Source of the DNA: Anthostomella pinea
Lineage: Eukaryota > Ascomycota > Sordariomycetes > Xylariales > Xylariaceae
Reading direction: 5' to 3'
Assembly (NCBI GenBank): GCA_963556695.1
Contig: CAUWAG010000006.1
Span: 4,030,001 to 4,094,000, forward strand
DNA length: 64,000 nucleotides
Shown here: piece after piece, positions 47,461-58,574 of the stretch
Layout: each line of letters opens with the position of its first letter
Numbering within the stretch: the first letter of the stretch is position 1
Translations under genes and position numbers: made by a program
The notes under the pieces: generated by a model
What the model was told of the DNA's origin: nothing
The model's input: only the letters and a program-made list of their open reading frames with translations
The model's database searches: none

Positions 47461-47960
47461 TTTAAATAAGGTTATAATAAGATAAATCTAGTTTAATATC
47501 TTAAATATAAATTTATAAGGGAGATTTTTACTTAAATATAGCTATGAAAGCCTTTTAATTCCCGTTTACTTAATATTAAACAATAAACTTATTAAATAAC
47601 GTTTAAATGCTCCTCTTTTTACCCTTTTAAGGTCTTTGTCACGGCGAGTGTACTGGGGAGCTGGGACATAGCCTGCAGCAAGCAGCTATTACTCTATTGA
47701 CGAGAATATCAAGACTAGAGAGGAAAGAAAGAGAGAGAGAGATAGGTACAGCGGGAGGTTGCCCCTTTAAGGGAATCCTCTGGTCAGATCCTTCCCTTAT
47801 TGGGAAGTATCGGCTTGTCATGTGGGAAGGTCTGTGCAGGCCGTCACAGTCTTTATTTACCCTTTCTAACCTGCTACTAGCTGTAATACGCTTAATAAGT
47901 ATCAATATTTTTATACACCCTTATAATTATCAGGTGTTACTAGCTATTACACTACTTACC
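47461..47960 (+). repeat. Repeat copy A, interrupted by a solo LTR
   Basis: Sequence 47461-47636 plus 47849-47960 aligns with 50840-51075 (copy B), starting TTTAAATAAGGTTATAATAAG in both. The distance from this start to the end of GTCTT is 176 nt in both copies, so copy B shows the site before the LTR arrived. Confidence 0.75.
47637..47848 (-). mobile_element. Solo LTR 1 with GTCTT target duplication
   Basis: A 212-bp, GC-balanced island with TG...CA ends (TGTCACGGCG...GGCCGTCACA). GTCTT stands directly on both sides (47632-47636 and 47849-47853). Terminal dinucleotides plus 5-bp duplication are the mark of LTR-retrotransposon integration followed by LTR-LTR recombination. The strand is arbitrary. 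Confidence 0.8.
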
Positions 47961-47988
47961 TTTATAATAAAATAGTCTTTTTTAACTA

Positions 47989-48357
47989 TTGACACCCATC
48001 AGGTGGTTTGGTGGGGTAGACGCGTTGCCCTACTACACAGATGGATAGATAATTGTGGGTCGGGATGTGGGATCTATCACCCTGTGACGGAACGCACACC
48101 ATAACCACCATGCCACGGCTGTTCCTCCCAAAAGGATGTCGAATATCAAGCGTGGCGGCTTGACATTCAATGGTGGTACATATACTCATGTCCGGGCTCC
48201 AGGACTCACCACATGGGCTACCTGTACCAGACCATGACACACCCCACCAGATTTGGTGGTGCTGCAGATCTCTCTTCCCTTCTTCACCAAAGTATTTTTG
48301 TACAATTGGAGATATTGATAGGCACTTTCGTCCTGGTCTCCAAGCTGCCCCGTGACA
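47989..48357. mobile_element. Non-AT-rich island flanked by 8-bp direct repeats
   Basis: A 369-bp island starting TTGACACCCATCAGG and ending CCCCGTGACA has TTTAACTA directly on both sides (47981-47988 and 48358-48365). An 8-bp duplication would suit a hAT-like element, but no matching terminal inverted repeats are evident. Chance is possible in such AT-rich flanks. Confidence 0.45.
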
Positions 48358-48971
48358 TTTAACTAGGCTATAAAACAGCTAATTTATATAATGAATAGTG
48401 TTAAGAGATTGATAAAGCTTTAAATCGCTTAGAAACGCGATAAATTTTTAATTTAAACGATGATATTATTACTTAACTAAGTAGGCGGTGTAATTGCCGT
48501 AGCGGTGAAATCTTACTAGTAAGGCTTAACTATTTATCACCTTAACTTTTAGCCGGCTTATAAGGCTTTTTTTATATGTTCGGTTTTATTTTATTTTCCA
48601 CTATTTTTAATAATCTTTTAATCGATGTAAAGACTTTTTTTGTCCTTTTTATTAATTATAATTATAAATATTAAATCTTATTTTATTATTATTATACTTA
48701 GTTATAATACTTTATAAGTTACCTTTTTTACGGCGTTTTAATCGAACTTTAGAACCTGCTTTACGCTTATTAATCGTTATATTGATTTGGCTACGTTTTA
48801 ACTAGTTATTTCCTTCGATTATACGCTTTTATTACGATCTTTTCGGGTTTTTTTTAAAGTCTTTAAAACCCTGTTATAACTATCATAAGGCTTATTACTT
48901 GCTAGCGTCTTTATTTATAAATGATTTTTTCTCTTACTTTATTATTAAAAACTTCTTTTACAGCGTCGTAA

Positions 48972-49424
48972 TGTTACGAATCAACGAACAGTGCGGCCTG
49001 ATAGCAGACCTAGAAGGGATGATTAGAAACAGATTGACCAGAGAGTGGGGTTCTGATCAGTGGAGAGATCGGAGCAACGGAGCAACGGTACACTGATCAC
49101 TCGACCAGCAGAGCCTGGATCACCGGTGATCTAGGGTGAGCCACCTAATCAGTGAGGGAGAGATTGGATATATAAGGACAGACATTTCCCAACCAGATAG
49201 ATAGACAGTCTCTACCTCAGTGATCAATCTAAGCATCTTAGCCAACCCTAAGGTGGGAGAAATCTCCTGACGACTCGACTACACAGTGAACCCAGTTCAG
49301 ACCAAGCCCCAGCATCTGAGTGTCTTCTAGTTGACAGAAGCCTCTATTGTCCTTTGTGTTGACTTACCTCAGAACAGAAACCCTATAGAACCCTTTAGCC
49401 TTATAGGTTAGACGGCTCGTCACA
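48972..49424 (+). mobile_element. Solo LTR 2 (453 bp) with CGTAA/CGTAG flanks
   Basis: Starts TGTTACGAATC and ends CTCGTCACA. Flanks are CGTAA (48967-48971) and CGTAG (49425-49429), one mismatch. It contains a TATA-like ATATATAAGG near 49170, as expected for an LTR promoter. The orientation is inferred from that box. Confidence 0.65.
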
Positions 49425-50016
49425 CGTAGCTTTTTTAAAACTAGCTGTTAAAACTTAAAACGTCAACAAGGTTTTTTAATCTTACAACATATTTGACCTT
49501 AAAGGCGTAACTTTAATACTTATTACAACGTTTAATATATTAAGTGCGTTTATTTTTACCTTTGTTATTATTAAACTTTTAATCATTTTTAAAAGATATT
49601 TATTTTTATAATAACCGTACTTGCTATACCTTTAACATTTAATTTTCGATTGATATTTTGGCTAATAGTTTACGTTACAAAACGTGTCTTTTCTTTAATA
49701 TTACGTATTAAGCTTCAAATTTTGCTTATAAAGTTATTTTAAACAGCTTAAATAATTATATTATTCACCGTAAAGAATTTTATAAATAAACGCTAGTCTT
49801 TTTCTTATTTTTTAGCTTTTTTCGCGCTTTTGATAAAAATAGGGCTTTTTATTATAATTACGTTATCGTATTATCTATCTTATAATTACAAGCTATTAAA
49901 TAGTTAAAGCTTATAACGTATTTAATAAGGCATTTACTATCGTATTAATAGGCTTAAAAATCATCTATAAGGTTATTTTTTATATCTTTCTTTATACTTT
50001 ATACGTAGCTTTAACC

Positions 50017-50212
50017 TGTTACGATGCTTGCGGCGCTGTGGTGGAATTTGGTGTTGTATTCCCAAAATAACTAGGTGAAGAAGGAAAGGAATCCAGGTAT
50101 GCGTGCACCCGAATGGCTGCAGCATATATGGTGGTGTCCTTCCTTATCTAATCTACACGTGACCTGATGATTCAGCATCCAAACAGGTGAGTACAGGTGC
50201 TGGACCGTCACA
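50017..50212. mobile_element. Solo LTR 3 with TAACC target duplication
   Basis: A 196-bp island, TGTTACGATGC...GGACCGTCACA, with TAACC at 50012-50016 and 50213-50217 (exact). Its ends resemble those of solo LTR 1 (GTCACA), suggesting related families. Confidence 0.75.
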
Positions 50213-50839
50213 TAACCGTGCGATTATCTCGTTGCTTTTGTAAAGCCTTTATATTAAACGTGCTAGCTGTTTGTTAATAGTTCTTTAAATTATATTATTA
50301 GTTTTTACCTAATTAAACCTCGTTATTACGATATTACTAGTTTAGCTAGTACTTTTAAAAGCTGCGTTAATGGTTAAATATTATTAACGCTAGTGATTAA
50401 ATTCTTCTAAATATCGGTTCTTTAATAGTTATTATTTAAAGCCGTGTTATTAAAAGATTATAATCAAAGCGAAAAAGATAACGTTTTTATTCTTAACTTT
50501 TTCACCATTAGCTTTATTAATAAAAGGGTTTTTACTGCATTCGGCTTTATATGTTTCTTCTTAACAAGCTATCTACTGCTTTAACCGCTTAATATCTTTT
50601 TTAAAAAGTTCGACCTCGCGTTACACGGCAACGTTATTAATAGGCTTACGTTTAAAGTTATTTAAAGCTATTGTAAAATATTGAAAAGGTCGTTAGAAGG
50701 TTTTTAAAGACTTATTTAAAAGTTTAAATTATTATAAAAGGTCGTTAAGGCTCGTTAAAACGCTTTAATCTTTTTTAAAGAGTATTAAACAACCTTTATC
50801 CGATCGTTATTAAAAATGTTATTATATAAAAATTAAAGG

Positions 50840-51075
50840 TTTAAATAAGGTTATAATAAGATCAATCTGGTTTAATATTTTAAATATAAATTCATAAAAG
50901 AGATTCTTAATTAAATATAGCTATAAGAGCCTTTTAATACCGGTCTGCTTAATACTAGATAATAAACCTATTAAATAACGCTCGAATGTTTACCTTTTTA
51001 TCCTTTTAAGGTCTTTATTTACCTTTTTCAACCTGTTATCTACTGCAGCACATTTAATAGATATTGATATTCTTA
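50840..51075 (+). repeat. Repeat copy B, empty-site counterpart of copy A
   Basis: Diverged copy of 47461-47960 without the LTR. A single GTCTT (51011-51015) stands at the position where copy A carries the insertion. Differences are mostly C/T or G/A, as expected from RIP. Confidence 0.75.
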
Positions 51076-51486
51076 TAAGTTATATATTAAATAAGTAGAT
51101 ATAACTAAGAAATAAGAAAAAGCACGTAATTAATAAAAAGGAACGTTTTACATATATATAATAATAAAATACCGTATAGAAGAGGCGATAAAATAATGAA
51201 AATTAATATACTTGTTAAATTTTTATTATAAATTTAAATGAATCAGCTTTTTAAAACTCGTTACTAAAATGGGTTCGTTTTTAAAATAAGTCATAAGCAA
51301 CATATACCTTTTTATAGTTATATATAAAATTAAAAATATGCAAATAAGATTAAGCTTATAACGTAAGTGCTTATAAAGTCGTTCATTTTAATTAATTCCA
51401 AAAAAATCAAGTAATGCGAATCTTTTAAAATAAAAATAGTAAAAAATGGTCTTAATGATAATAAAAATCGTTAAATATATACAAAT

Positions 51487-51690
51487 TGTTGGAACAGGCT
51501 TGAACGATCAATCATAATACTCGAGTATGGGGTCAAAGTCATGATGTTGCTGATGGTTGGATTGAGAGGAATCTAGCTGGACTCGAAGGTCTGGCCAAGT
51601 GCCCTCTCAATCCACTATCTTATCTTGTCTAATCATACATGTGGGTCCTGGTATAGATGGTTTGCAGTCTGGAATCGCATGGATCCAACA
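51487..51690 (+). mobile_element. Solo LTR 4 (family TGTTGG), CAAAT duplication
   Basis: 204 bp, TGTTGGAACAGGC...GGATCCAACA, with CAAAT at 51482-51486 and 51691-51695. It is the same family as the element at 52673-52874 but in opposite orientation. Confidence 0.85.
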
Positions 51691-52672
51691 CAAATAAAGG
51701 TAATATTGAATAGCAATGTAATAAGGTTTTTTTTTTTTTGTAAATAACGTATAATTTTATTACCTTATACTAAGAAACGTTTAACTTTTAACGTAAATAA
51801 CGAAGAACTTATTTGTTATAGTTTTAATTGGAAAAAAGAAGTTAATTAGATTTTTTCTTAATAAAAAATACTTATTGTATTTTTTGATTCGCTAGAAGGT
51901 ATATGTATAATAAAAAGGCATAACTTATATATTTAAGGCGGCAAAATCGCCTGATTAAGGAAGTAGTTATCGAAGAAAAAAACTATTATAATTATTTATT
52001 TCTAATTTTATTATAAATTTAAATAAATTAGCTTTTTTCAAAATTGACAACGTAGATAACAAGCGAGCTGCGAATACAAGCGAGCTGCAAGGTGGGCCTT
52101 CTATATAAAACATATCATTATTTTTATATTAATTGCGTTATTAAAAATTAAACAACCGATTTTCTTTTAAATGCCGTATTTTTTAAAATATTCATTAATA
52201 AAAGTTTTGATATTTTCTTTAATATGCTTGTTAAAAAATTCCAATATGTTAATAATTAGCTTATAAAGCTTTTTATCTTATCTTATTTTATTCAAAAATT
52301 ATAAAATTTAATAAAATTTATAATAATCAAAAAAACCTTGATTTAATAAATAAGATAGAAATAAAGCTAAGCGCTTTGTGAAAATTCTTTTAACCTTTCT
52401 TTATGCTTAATAAACGCTTTTTGTATTTTCATTGAAATTATATCGTAAGTAAGGCCAGTTGTTATACTGATAATGTTTATATTAAAAGATCAAAATATAA
52501 CATTAACTTATAAATATTTTATTATCGTAGAAAAGGTTATTTTTTACAATTGAAACAATTAAAAGCCGTCAGTTTTTTAAAACTTAAAATTATTAACGAA
52601 ATGAAACCGATTTTTAATAGAATTATTGATATTTAAATCATAGTATGTTATAAAAAATACATAAGTTCTAAC

Positions 52673-52874
52673 TGTTGGATCCATGTGATTCCACAGTGAA
52701 ACCATCTATACAGAACCCACATGTATGATTAGATAAGAGATTCGATACCAGATTGTGAGGTCACTTAGCCAGACCTGCAGGTCTAGCTAGACTTCCCAAT
52801 CCAACCATCAGCAACATCATGACCTTGACCCAATACTCGAGTATTATGATTGATCGTTCAAGCCTGTTCCAACA
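52673..52874 (-). mobile_element. Solo LTR 5 (same family, inverted)
   Basis: 202 bp, TGTTGGATCCATG...CTGTTCCAACA, the reverse complement of solo LTR 4 with scattered differences. Flanks are CTAAC (52668-52672) and CTAAT (52875-52879), one C/T mismatch. Independent target duplications show two separate insertions rather than one inverted pair. Confidence 0.85.
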
Positions 52875-54121
52875 CTAATATTATTAAAGGCTTCTTGTTC
52901 GTTTTTAAGCTAAGCTTTAAATTTTGCGTTTTTAAAAAGCGTTAATATTTTATATTTAACTTATAACTAATAATAAATATTTGAAATATTAATAGTTATA
53001 TACGATGTTAACTTTTTACATTATTCTTAATATATACGTAATAAGCTTATTTGTAAATTAAAATTTTTAAAATATTATACTTATAGGCTTATTATTATAT
53101 AAATATATTTTTAGCTTTTTAAAAAAGCTGTTAGCTTAGATAAAGTTTAAAGTTAAAATTAATGTTTATATTAAATTTTAAAAAATAGAAACGGTCGGCG
53201 TTAAAGTAGTAAATTTACATAAATTTAAGATTTAGTTAAATATAAAAATTCTTATTTTAAAAAGCTTAGCAAACAAAATAACGATATCGTATTGAATTAA
53301 TATGTATGTATATTATATCTTAATATTAAATAAAATGATAGTATTTATAATAATGATAAATTAAATATATAATTAAATAATTATTAATATACATTTATAA
53401 AATGTATATCATATATTAAGCCCGTTTTTATTAAAAAATCTGTTTAATCAAATTGAAAGCTGCTATTTAATTAATATAAATCTAAAGTAATTGAATGAAT
53501 AATAACACTAATAAAGCACATAACGATAAAGTTACTTATATTAAAAAGCTTAGATTATTAGCTATAAAGACATATTAAGCTTATAATTAATAAACTTATT
53601 GATAATAAAACATCGTAAATTTTACAGATTTAAACTAATAAAAATCTTTGTTTTTAAAAAAAACATTTAATTAATAAAAATAAAACGTATTTTAAAAAGT
53701 TATTTACCTTTAAATATATATTAATTTAATTTTAAAGTCGTTATATCTTTGGGAACTATGTAAAGTATCGTAATTCTACGTATAAATAGGGTCAATAATA
53801 TTTTTACACGTTAACCAGATTATCATTGGAATTAAAATAATTGAAAATTTATAAAACATCTCGTAATGCTATTATTAAATTAAAACTTTAAAAGTAATTA
53901 AATTATTAACGAGTTATTATTTATCTTAAAATAACATCATTTACTAACTATATTAACTTTTTAACTACTTAATATTATAACTACTAAACTACTATATAAC
54001 TACTAATACTAAGGCAATAATCTACTACAAATTCACAATATCTACGTTAATATCAACCCACGATAGCCTCATCGTTAAATTAGTTGCTAAGGCTACAGGG
54101 GTATTCTTATATTGAGTTGGT

Positions 54122-54133
54122 GTGGATATCCAC
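54122..54133. repeat. 12-bp perfect palindrome near the insertion end
   Basis: GTGGATATCCAC is its own reverse complement. A partial copy (GTGGATATCC) recurs at 54151-54160, the very end of the insert. Such subterminal repeats often serve as transposase binding sites. Confidence 0.5.
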
Positions 54134-54160
54134 GTCCATATCAATCCACCGTGGATATCC

Positions 54161-54405
54161 GTTGAGTTGTTCGGGACCTTGACGAGCATGTCCTCCAGCG
54201 CTGCTGCGCGCTCGGCTTTCTCCTACTCTTCACCCCTCCTGATAGCGCGCTGCCGGAGCGCCTTGATCAATCCAACGCGACGGCGCTGCGAGCGCGGCGT
54301 CTCCGTCCTTTCCAGTGTGGTGGCCTTGATGTTGCCATTGGTACGCGGGCGCTTCTCGCGACGCATGGTCGCTTGTTGGGGGGGATCCGGCGCTGCTCGC
54401 TTCAT
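54161..54405 (-). pseudogene. Upstream part of the gene split by the insertion
   Basis: From ATG 54405 the frame encodes a basic N-terminus (RREKRPRTN and RSQRRR, possible nuclear localisation signals), then a helix LIKALRQRAIRRGEE. TAG at 54225-54223 interrupts, and EKAERAAALEDMLVKVPNNS follows in the same frame up to the insertion edge. A CAG-to-TAG change fits the stop. Across the insert the frame continues into TQLYERVLLTW at 46570 and below. An in-frame TTG lies upstream at 54435. Function unknown. Confidence 0.55.
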
Positions 54406-55167
54406 TGTTGATCCTTTGGTGCGTTCGTTTCCCAAGGCAAGTTTCGGTAGATCGTCGAGGGTGGAATGCTAGATGCAGCAGCTGTGTACGTACGGGACGA
54501 CTTGACGATGTCGCGAAGTTCAGGCGAGATTGCCTTGCATGACTCGGGGTCCATTAGCTGTTTACCGGATGACGTCTTAGTCGCATCGCAGTCTACTGTA
54601 GGCCCGTATTTCAAGCTACGCGTTTGGCCCCTGATCGTTGTATATCCGCGTCTCACATGGTGGAGCCAAAGAAGTTTGCGGAGAACCGAGAAACATGATC
54701 ATTTAGGATTCTTGGTTGGAGTATGAATGTGAAGTTGGAGTTTCGACTCTCGAAAACCCAATGTGAGGACGAGATTCTTTTATTATTATAAGCGTGGGAT
54801 GGGTGCGGCAGACGCAACAGTAGGTATGGCGTCACTATTGTATCAAGAAAGACTTGATGCCATTATCGCGCCTGATAGCTTGGCAGTAGCACTGCGTTGT
54901 ATGCTGTATGTTCTAGATGAGAGTGGCAAGGTGGAAGGTGGCATGTGGCATGTATTGATCATGGTATACTGTCTAGCTAGGTGGACTATTTGTATGTGAA
55001 ATGGGTGGCACGTGCCCACGAACTGGGACGCCTGGCGATGCATGGCGGCCCATCCGTTCTCTAATGCAAAAACCCCGTTAGTATTTCATCCAGTTGTCTT
55101 ATTAGTGTGAGGAACGGTCTTACCAAGTTCGCCGATGACTTCGTTCTTCAATTACGGGCTTTCCATA

Positions 55168-55770
55168 TTATTGGAGACGGTTGAAAGACCACAAGAGGAT
55201 CCAGATATTCAAGCCAAGCATGAATGCTCCGTCACTTTTCCACAGATGGTCATCGTCACGGAATATCGATAGGATGTGTTGAGCGAGCACTAGTACCGTC
55301 CTGGCAGCCCTGGGGACATCGTCTTCTGGGGGCGGGTTCGAGGTTCGGCCATGAAATAGATCTTGGAAGTGTTCCATGACCGCTCCATAGTTGACGGAGT
55401 TTGGATCTGGATTGTTGACGGATTGCCGTAGTTGGATTGCCGTAGTTGGACACACACGTCTCTTATCGGTCTTGCACTCAGTAGCCTGCAAATTTCGTGT
55501 GGTCGCTCCTTGTCGATGGGTAAAATTTCGAAGAGTAGGCGAAGTGTGGCTCTGTATTGCCTGAATAGGTGGCGCGCCACAACGTATGGGGACGTTGCTC
55601 TGCTCAGAAAGCAACACCGTCTGCCGCAACTCATCATGGACTGTCGGTTTTGGGTGTATCCGCTGTGTCGTTCTTAGGAGTGTTCCAATACGTAGTGCAG
55701 TGAAGTTTGCGAAGCAAATGAAGACGGTCATAAAACCTGGAGTGTCGGTCGTGCACTCTTTTATACCCAT
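55168..55770 (-). CDS. Hypothetical protein (200 aa), weakly supported
   Basis: From ATG 55770 the frame is open for 200 codons; it extends to 55866 without another ATG. I see a short hydrophobic stretch near the N-terminus (FMTVFICFANFTALRIG), then polar sequence, and a C-terminal part (VMEHFQDLF, RTVLVLAQHILSIFRDDDHLW) that looks more protein-like. No motif is recognised. It may be the 3' remnant of a larger gene. Confidence 0.3.
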   Translation of the reverse strand: MGIKECTTDTPGFMTVFICFANFTALRIGTLLRTTQRIHPKPTVHDELRQTVLLSEQSNVPIRCGAPPIQAIQSHTSPTLRNFTHRQGATTRNLQATECKTDKRRVCPTTAIQLRQSVNNPDPNSVNYGAVMEHFQDLFHGRTSNPPPEDDVPRAARTVLVLAQHILSIFRDDDHLWKSDGAFMLGLNIWILLWSFNRLQ

Positions 55771-56752
55771 TATTCTAGTTTCTGGCGCTCTAGGTTTTTC
55801 GTGAGCGAGTTGTTCATGCTGCCGGCAAAAGTCAGTACTCGTCGGAAACCTCTCACTTTTAATCACTAAGCTTCATGGGGCCAAAGTGGCGCTGGATAGT
55901 TCCGGTTTTAGCTTTCGATTGACGGTCTCTTAACAGTCATTACGGTTCCTGTCTGAAGAGGACGAAGCCTCGTGCATAGGACTACGCGTCAAATCTCAGA
56001 ATGGCTGTATTGGAAGGGAAGAAGGATAGCTGATGGGGGTACCATCTTACTCAAATAAGTGGGAGAGGGACTTTTGACAGCTATCTACTCAGGTGATCCC
56101 ACAGGATGACACATATACGTTGTCACGCTAGATAAGCCACTGAGCATGTATTCTGACACTACGCCTAATGGCCATCATTTATTCGGCGAGGAATTTTGCC
56201 ATAACTTATCACTTGCGAAAGACGAGTTTATTGCAGATTCCAGCATTTCGAGAGCTCAGAAGAGAAGTAGCAGCTAAATGATTGCAAGAGCGTATCAGGC
56301 TACGAGGATTCTAGGTGACTGCCGGGGGGTGGAGTCTGGCAAGGACCTACCCACGTTTCTGAGCAGAAGGGATCGTCAGTCGAGCTCAGGCCCTGGGCGC
56401 CTCAACGGAGGTGTTTGCTGTTTAGCTTACTGGCTTAGCGCGATTAGTGACGATGATAATGGTGTGTGTATGGTAAGCGAGTATCGAGAGGCCGTAGGTC
56501 GCTGTCGATCAGCGGGAAAGGGAGGAAGACTCATTTCGGACCACGATAGCCGGACGAGGTTTGGCTTGTCAGGCTTGTTCACTCGACTTCGGTCTTTTCA
56601 CTGGTGCAAGGAGGAAGTAGTTTGTTTGGGTAAAGAAGGGGAAGGAGGGGCCTGTGCGGCTGAATGTTTGCTCCAACGACCCAGGTTAGGAAAATGAGGG
56701 ATAGTATAATGGTCCCGTCGAGATTAACCCCTGGCTATAAACTCGGGTACAT

Positions 56753-56847
56753 TCACCACTGTAGAAGATAGTCACCACTGTAAAAGATGGTCACCATTGT
56801 ACAATATGGTCACCATTGTGCAAGATAGTCACCATTGTAGAAGATAG
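56753..56847 (+). repeat. Five tandem 19-bp repeats upstream of the P450
   Basis: Units TCACCACTGTAGAAGATAG, at 56753, 56772, 56791, 56810 and 56829, differ at a few sites only. They end 168 bp before the P450 start codon, inside the likely promoter. Spacing is exact, so they could present repeated sites to one DNA-binding protein, or be a minisatellite. Confidence 0.9.
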
Positions 56848-57014
56848 CCGCCCTCAGAATCAACCCCATTGTTCTTCAATTGTTCTCCCATCGCCCGTCT
56901 GGATTCCGACAGTATAAGTTAAACCCCGCAAGGTCAACATAATTTTTCTCACCAACGCAAGTTTGTCTTGAACTTTCTCCACCACCATCGCCTCCGCTCT
57001 TGTTCCTTGCTATC

Positions 57015-58574
57015 ATGTTCAACCACCTCGCGCTGGTCTTCTTCGCGGCCGTGACCGCCCTTTTCGGTCATTACATCTCCGCGGCTCTCTTCTCTTCGCT
57101 CAAGATCTTCCCCGGACCATTCTGGGCGCAATTCTCCAATTTCTGGAGATTCTTCAACGTCAAGAAGCACCACAAGCTTCAGCTCGACCTTCACCGCAAG
57201 TATGGCTCTGCCGTCCGCTTCGGACCCAACGTCGTCTCATTTTCCGACCCTGCCTTGATTCGCACGCTGTACGACACAAGAGGCACCTACCCAAAGTCCG
57301 ACTTCTACTCGCCAATGGACACACTTCTGCCGTCCGGTGCCATCGTGCAGAACAGCTTCGGGACACGCGACAATACATGGCACGGTCAGTACCTCAAGCC
57401 TATCTCCGCCTTCTACCGGGACATGAAGCACGTCTTTGCGCTCGAGCCGCAGATCGACAGCACCGTCCAGCATCTATGCGATAAGTTGTCAGAGCCATGC
57501 GCTGGCAAGCCAGCTAGCGTGGATCTCGAGAGGCAGATCACATACCTCGCATACGACGCAGTAGGAGAGATCACTTTCTCTTCGCGACTTGGATTCATCG
57601 ACGGCAAGGGCGACGACGGGCATATAGACGCTGCAGTGGATGCGGTAAAACACTTTGCTCGGGTAAGTCCTCCCACGAACAAGGGGGATCGCTTGTCTGG
57701 ATGCTGACGTATCGTAAAGACTAGTCAAGTTCCGGTTGTGGATTGGTGGATGACGAAGAACCGCTACGTCAACCTCGGGAAGGGGGGCTTCGGCTGGGCT
57801 GCGGACTTCGCCATCGCCAGGTTGCAGCAACGGATGAAGGAGAACGAAGAGCGAGCGAAGACCGGGGAGACCAAGGAGCGCCTGGACCATCTCGACCTGT
57901 TCATGCAGCTGCCGAGCACACCGCCCGAGATGATCGTCTCGTACACCATGCAGAACCTGGTCGCGGGCGCTGACACCGTTGCAATCACCATCCAGGCCAC
58001 CATGTTTCACCTCCTCAAGAACCGCTCTGCCTACGACCGCCTCACGAAGGATCTTCTCGCAGCAAACCTTTCCATGCCCGTACAATACAAGGAGGCCTGC
58101 TCAGTGGAATACCTCGAAGCCGTCATCAACGAGGGTCTCAGAATCGCCCCGGCCAATGGCATGTCCCTCGAGCGAGTGGTTCCGTCGGGGGGGCTCACAC
58201 TGCCGGACGGTCGTTTCATCCCCGAGGGCACCCTGGTCGGCATCAATCCATGGGTCGTGCAAAGAGATGAGAAAATCTACGGTGCGGAGGTTGACTCGTT
58301 CAAGCCCGAGCGCTGGCTCAGAGCGAGTGGCGAGGACGAAGCTGCCTTCACCCAGCGACTGCAAGGCATGAAGTCGACCATGCTCGCGTTCGGAGCTGGC
58401 AACCGTGTGTGTCTGGGCAAGAAAATCGCGGAGCTCGAGATTTACAAGACGATTGCTACGCTGGTGGCGAGCTTCGAAATCGCACTTGAAGACCCTAACG
58501 CCAAGCTCGATCAGCCAAACTACTGGTTCACATTCGTGGAGTCGCCAATAATGGTGCGGATGCAGAAGCGGTGA
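57015..58574 (+). CDS. Cytochrome P450 monooxygenase
   Basis: Exons 57015-57662 and 57720-58574 give 500 residues. An N-terminal membrane anchor (LALVFFAAVTALFGHYI) is followed by the proline hinge FPGPFWAQ. The I-helix has AGADTV, the K-helix has E354-G-L-R357, then FKPERW, and the haem loop is FGAGNRVCLG with Cys447. Length and motifs are those of a microsomal class II P450 of the type seen in fungal detoxification or secondary metabolism (pisatin demethylase-like in general style); the substrate is unknown. It would need a separate P450 reductase. The start ATG is the first in frame; only a TTG precedes it. Five 19-bp repeats lie in its promoter, and an oxygenase relic and a P450-reductase fusion follow within 6 kb. 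Confidence 0.9.

Larger units (their letters stand above)
46576..54160. mobile_element. 7.6-kb AT-rich inserted block, RIP-degraded
   Basis: The block is extremely AT-rich between about 46600 and 54060, with no coding frame longer than about 90 codons. It begins CACTATCCACGACC and ends, read inward on the minus strand, GGATATCCACGGTGG; TATCCACG is shared at the same offset from each end. The flanking 5-bp duplication and the re-joined host frame show that it entered as one insertion or grew inside one. Several less AT-rich islands are later solo-LTR-like insertions. No transposase, reverse transcriptase or recombinase is recognisable, as expected after heavy RIP. Confidence 0.65.
54406..57014. 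other. Mostly non-coding region between the insert and the P450
   Basis: Frames at 54763-54999 (+) and 56278-56697 (+, ATG start, 139 codons) show no recognisable domain. It contains a 14-bp duplication (55420-55447) and the 19-bp repeat array described separately. Confidence 0.45.

Noticed and set aside
46576..54160. Starship-type giant element or mitochondrial insertion
   Set aside because: No tyrosine-recombinase captain gene or cargo genes are seen, the block is far too small, and no mitochondrial gene is recognisable. RIP-degraded repeats explain it better.
56278..56697. 139-codon ATG frame (+)
   Set aside because: No recognisable feature; Gly/Arg/Ser-rich chance-like composition just upstream of the P450 promoter repeats.
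56753..56847. Regular short repeats resembling a CRISPR array
   Set aside because: Units are contiguous 19-bp tandem repeats without spacers, in a eukaryotic nuclear genome.
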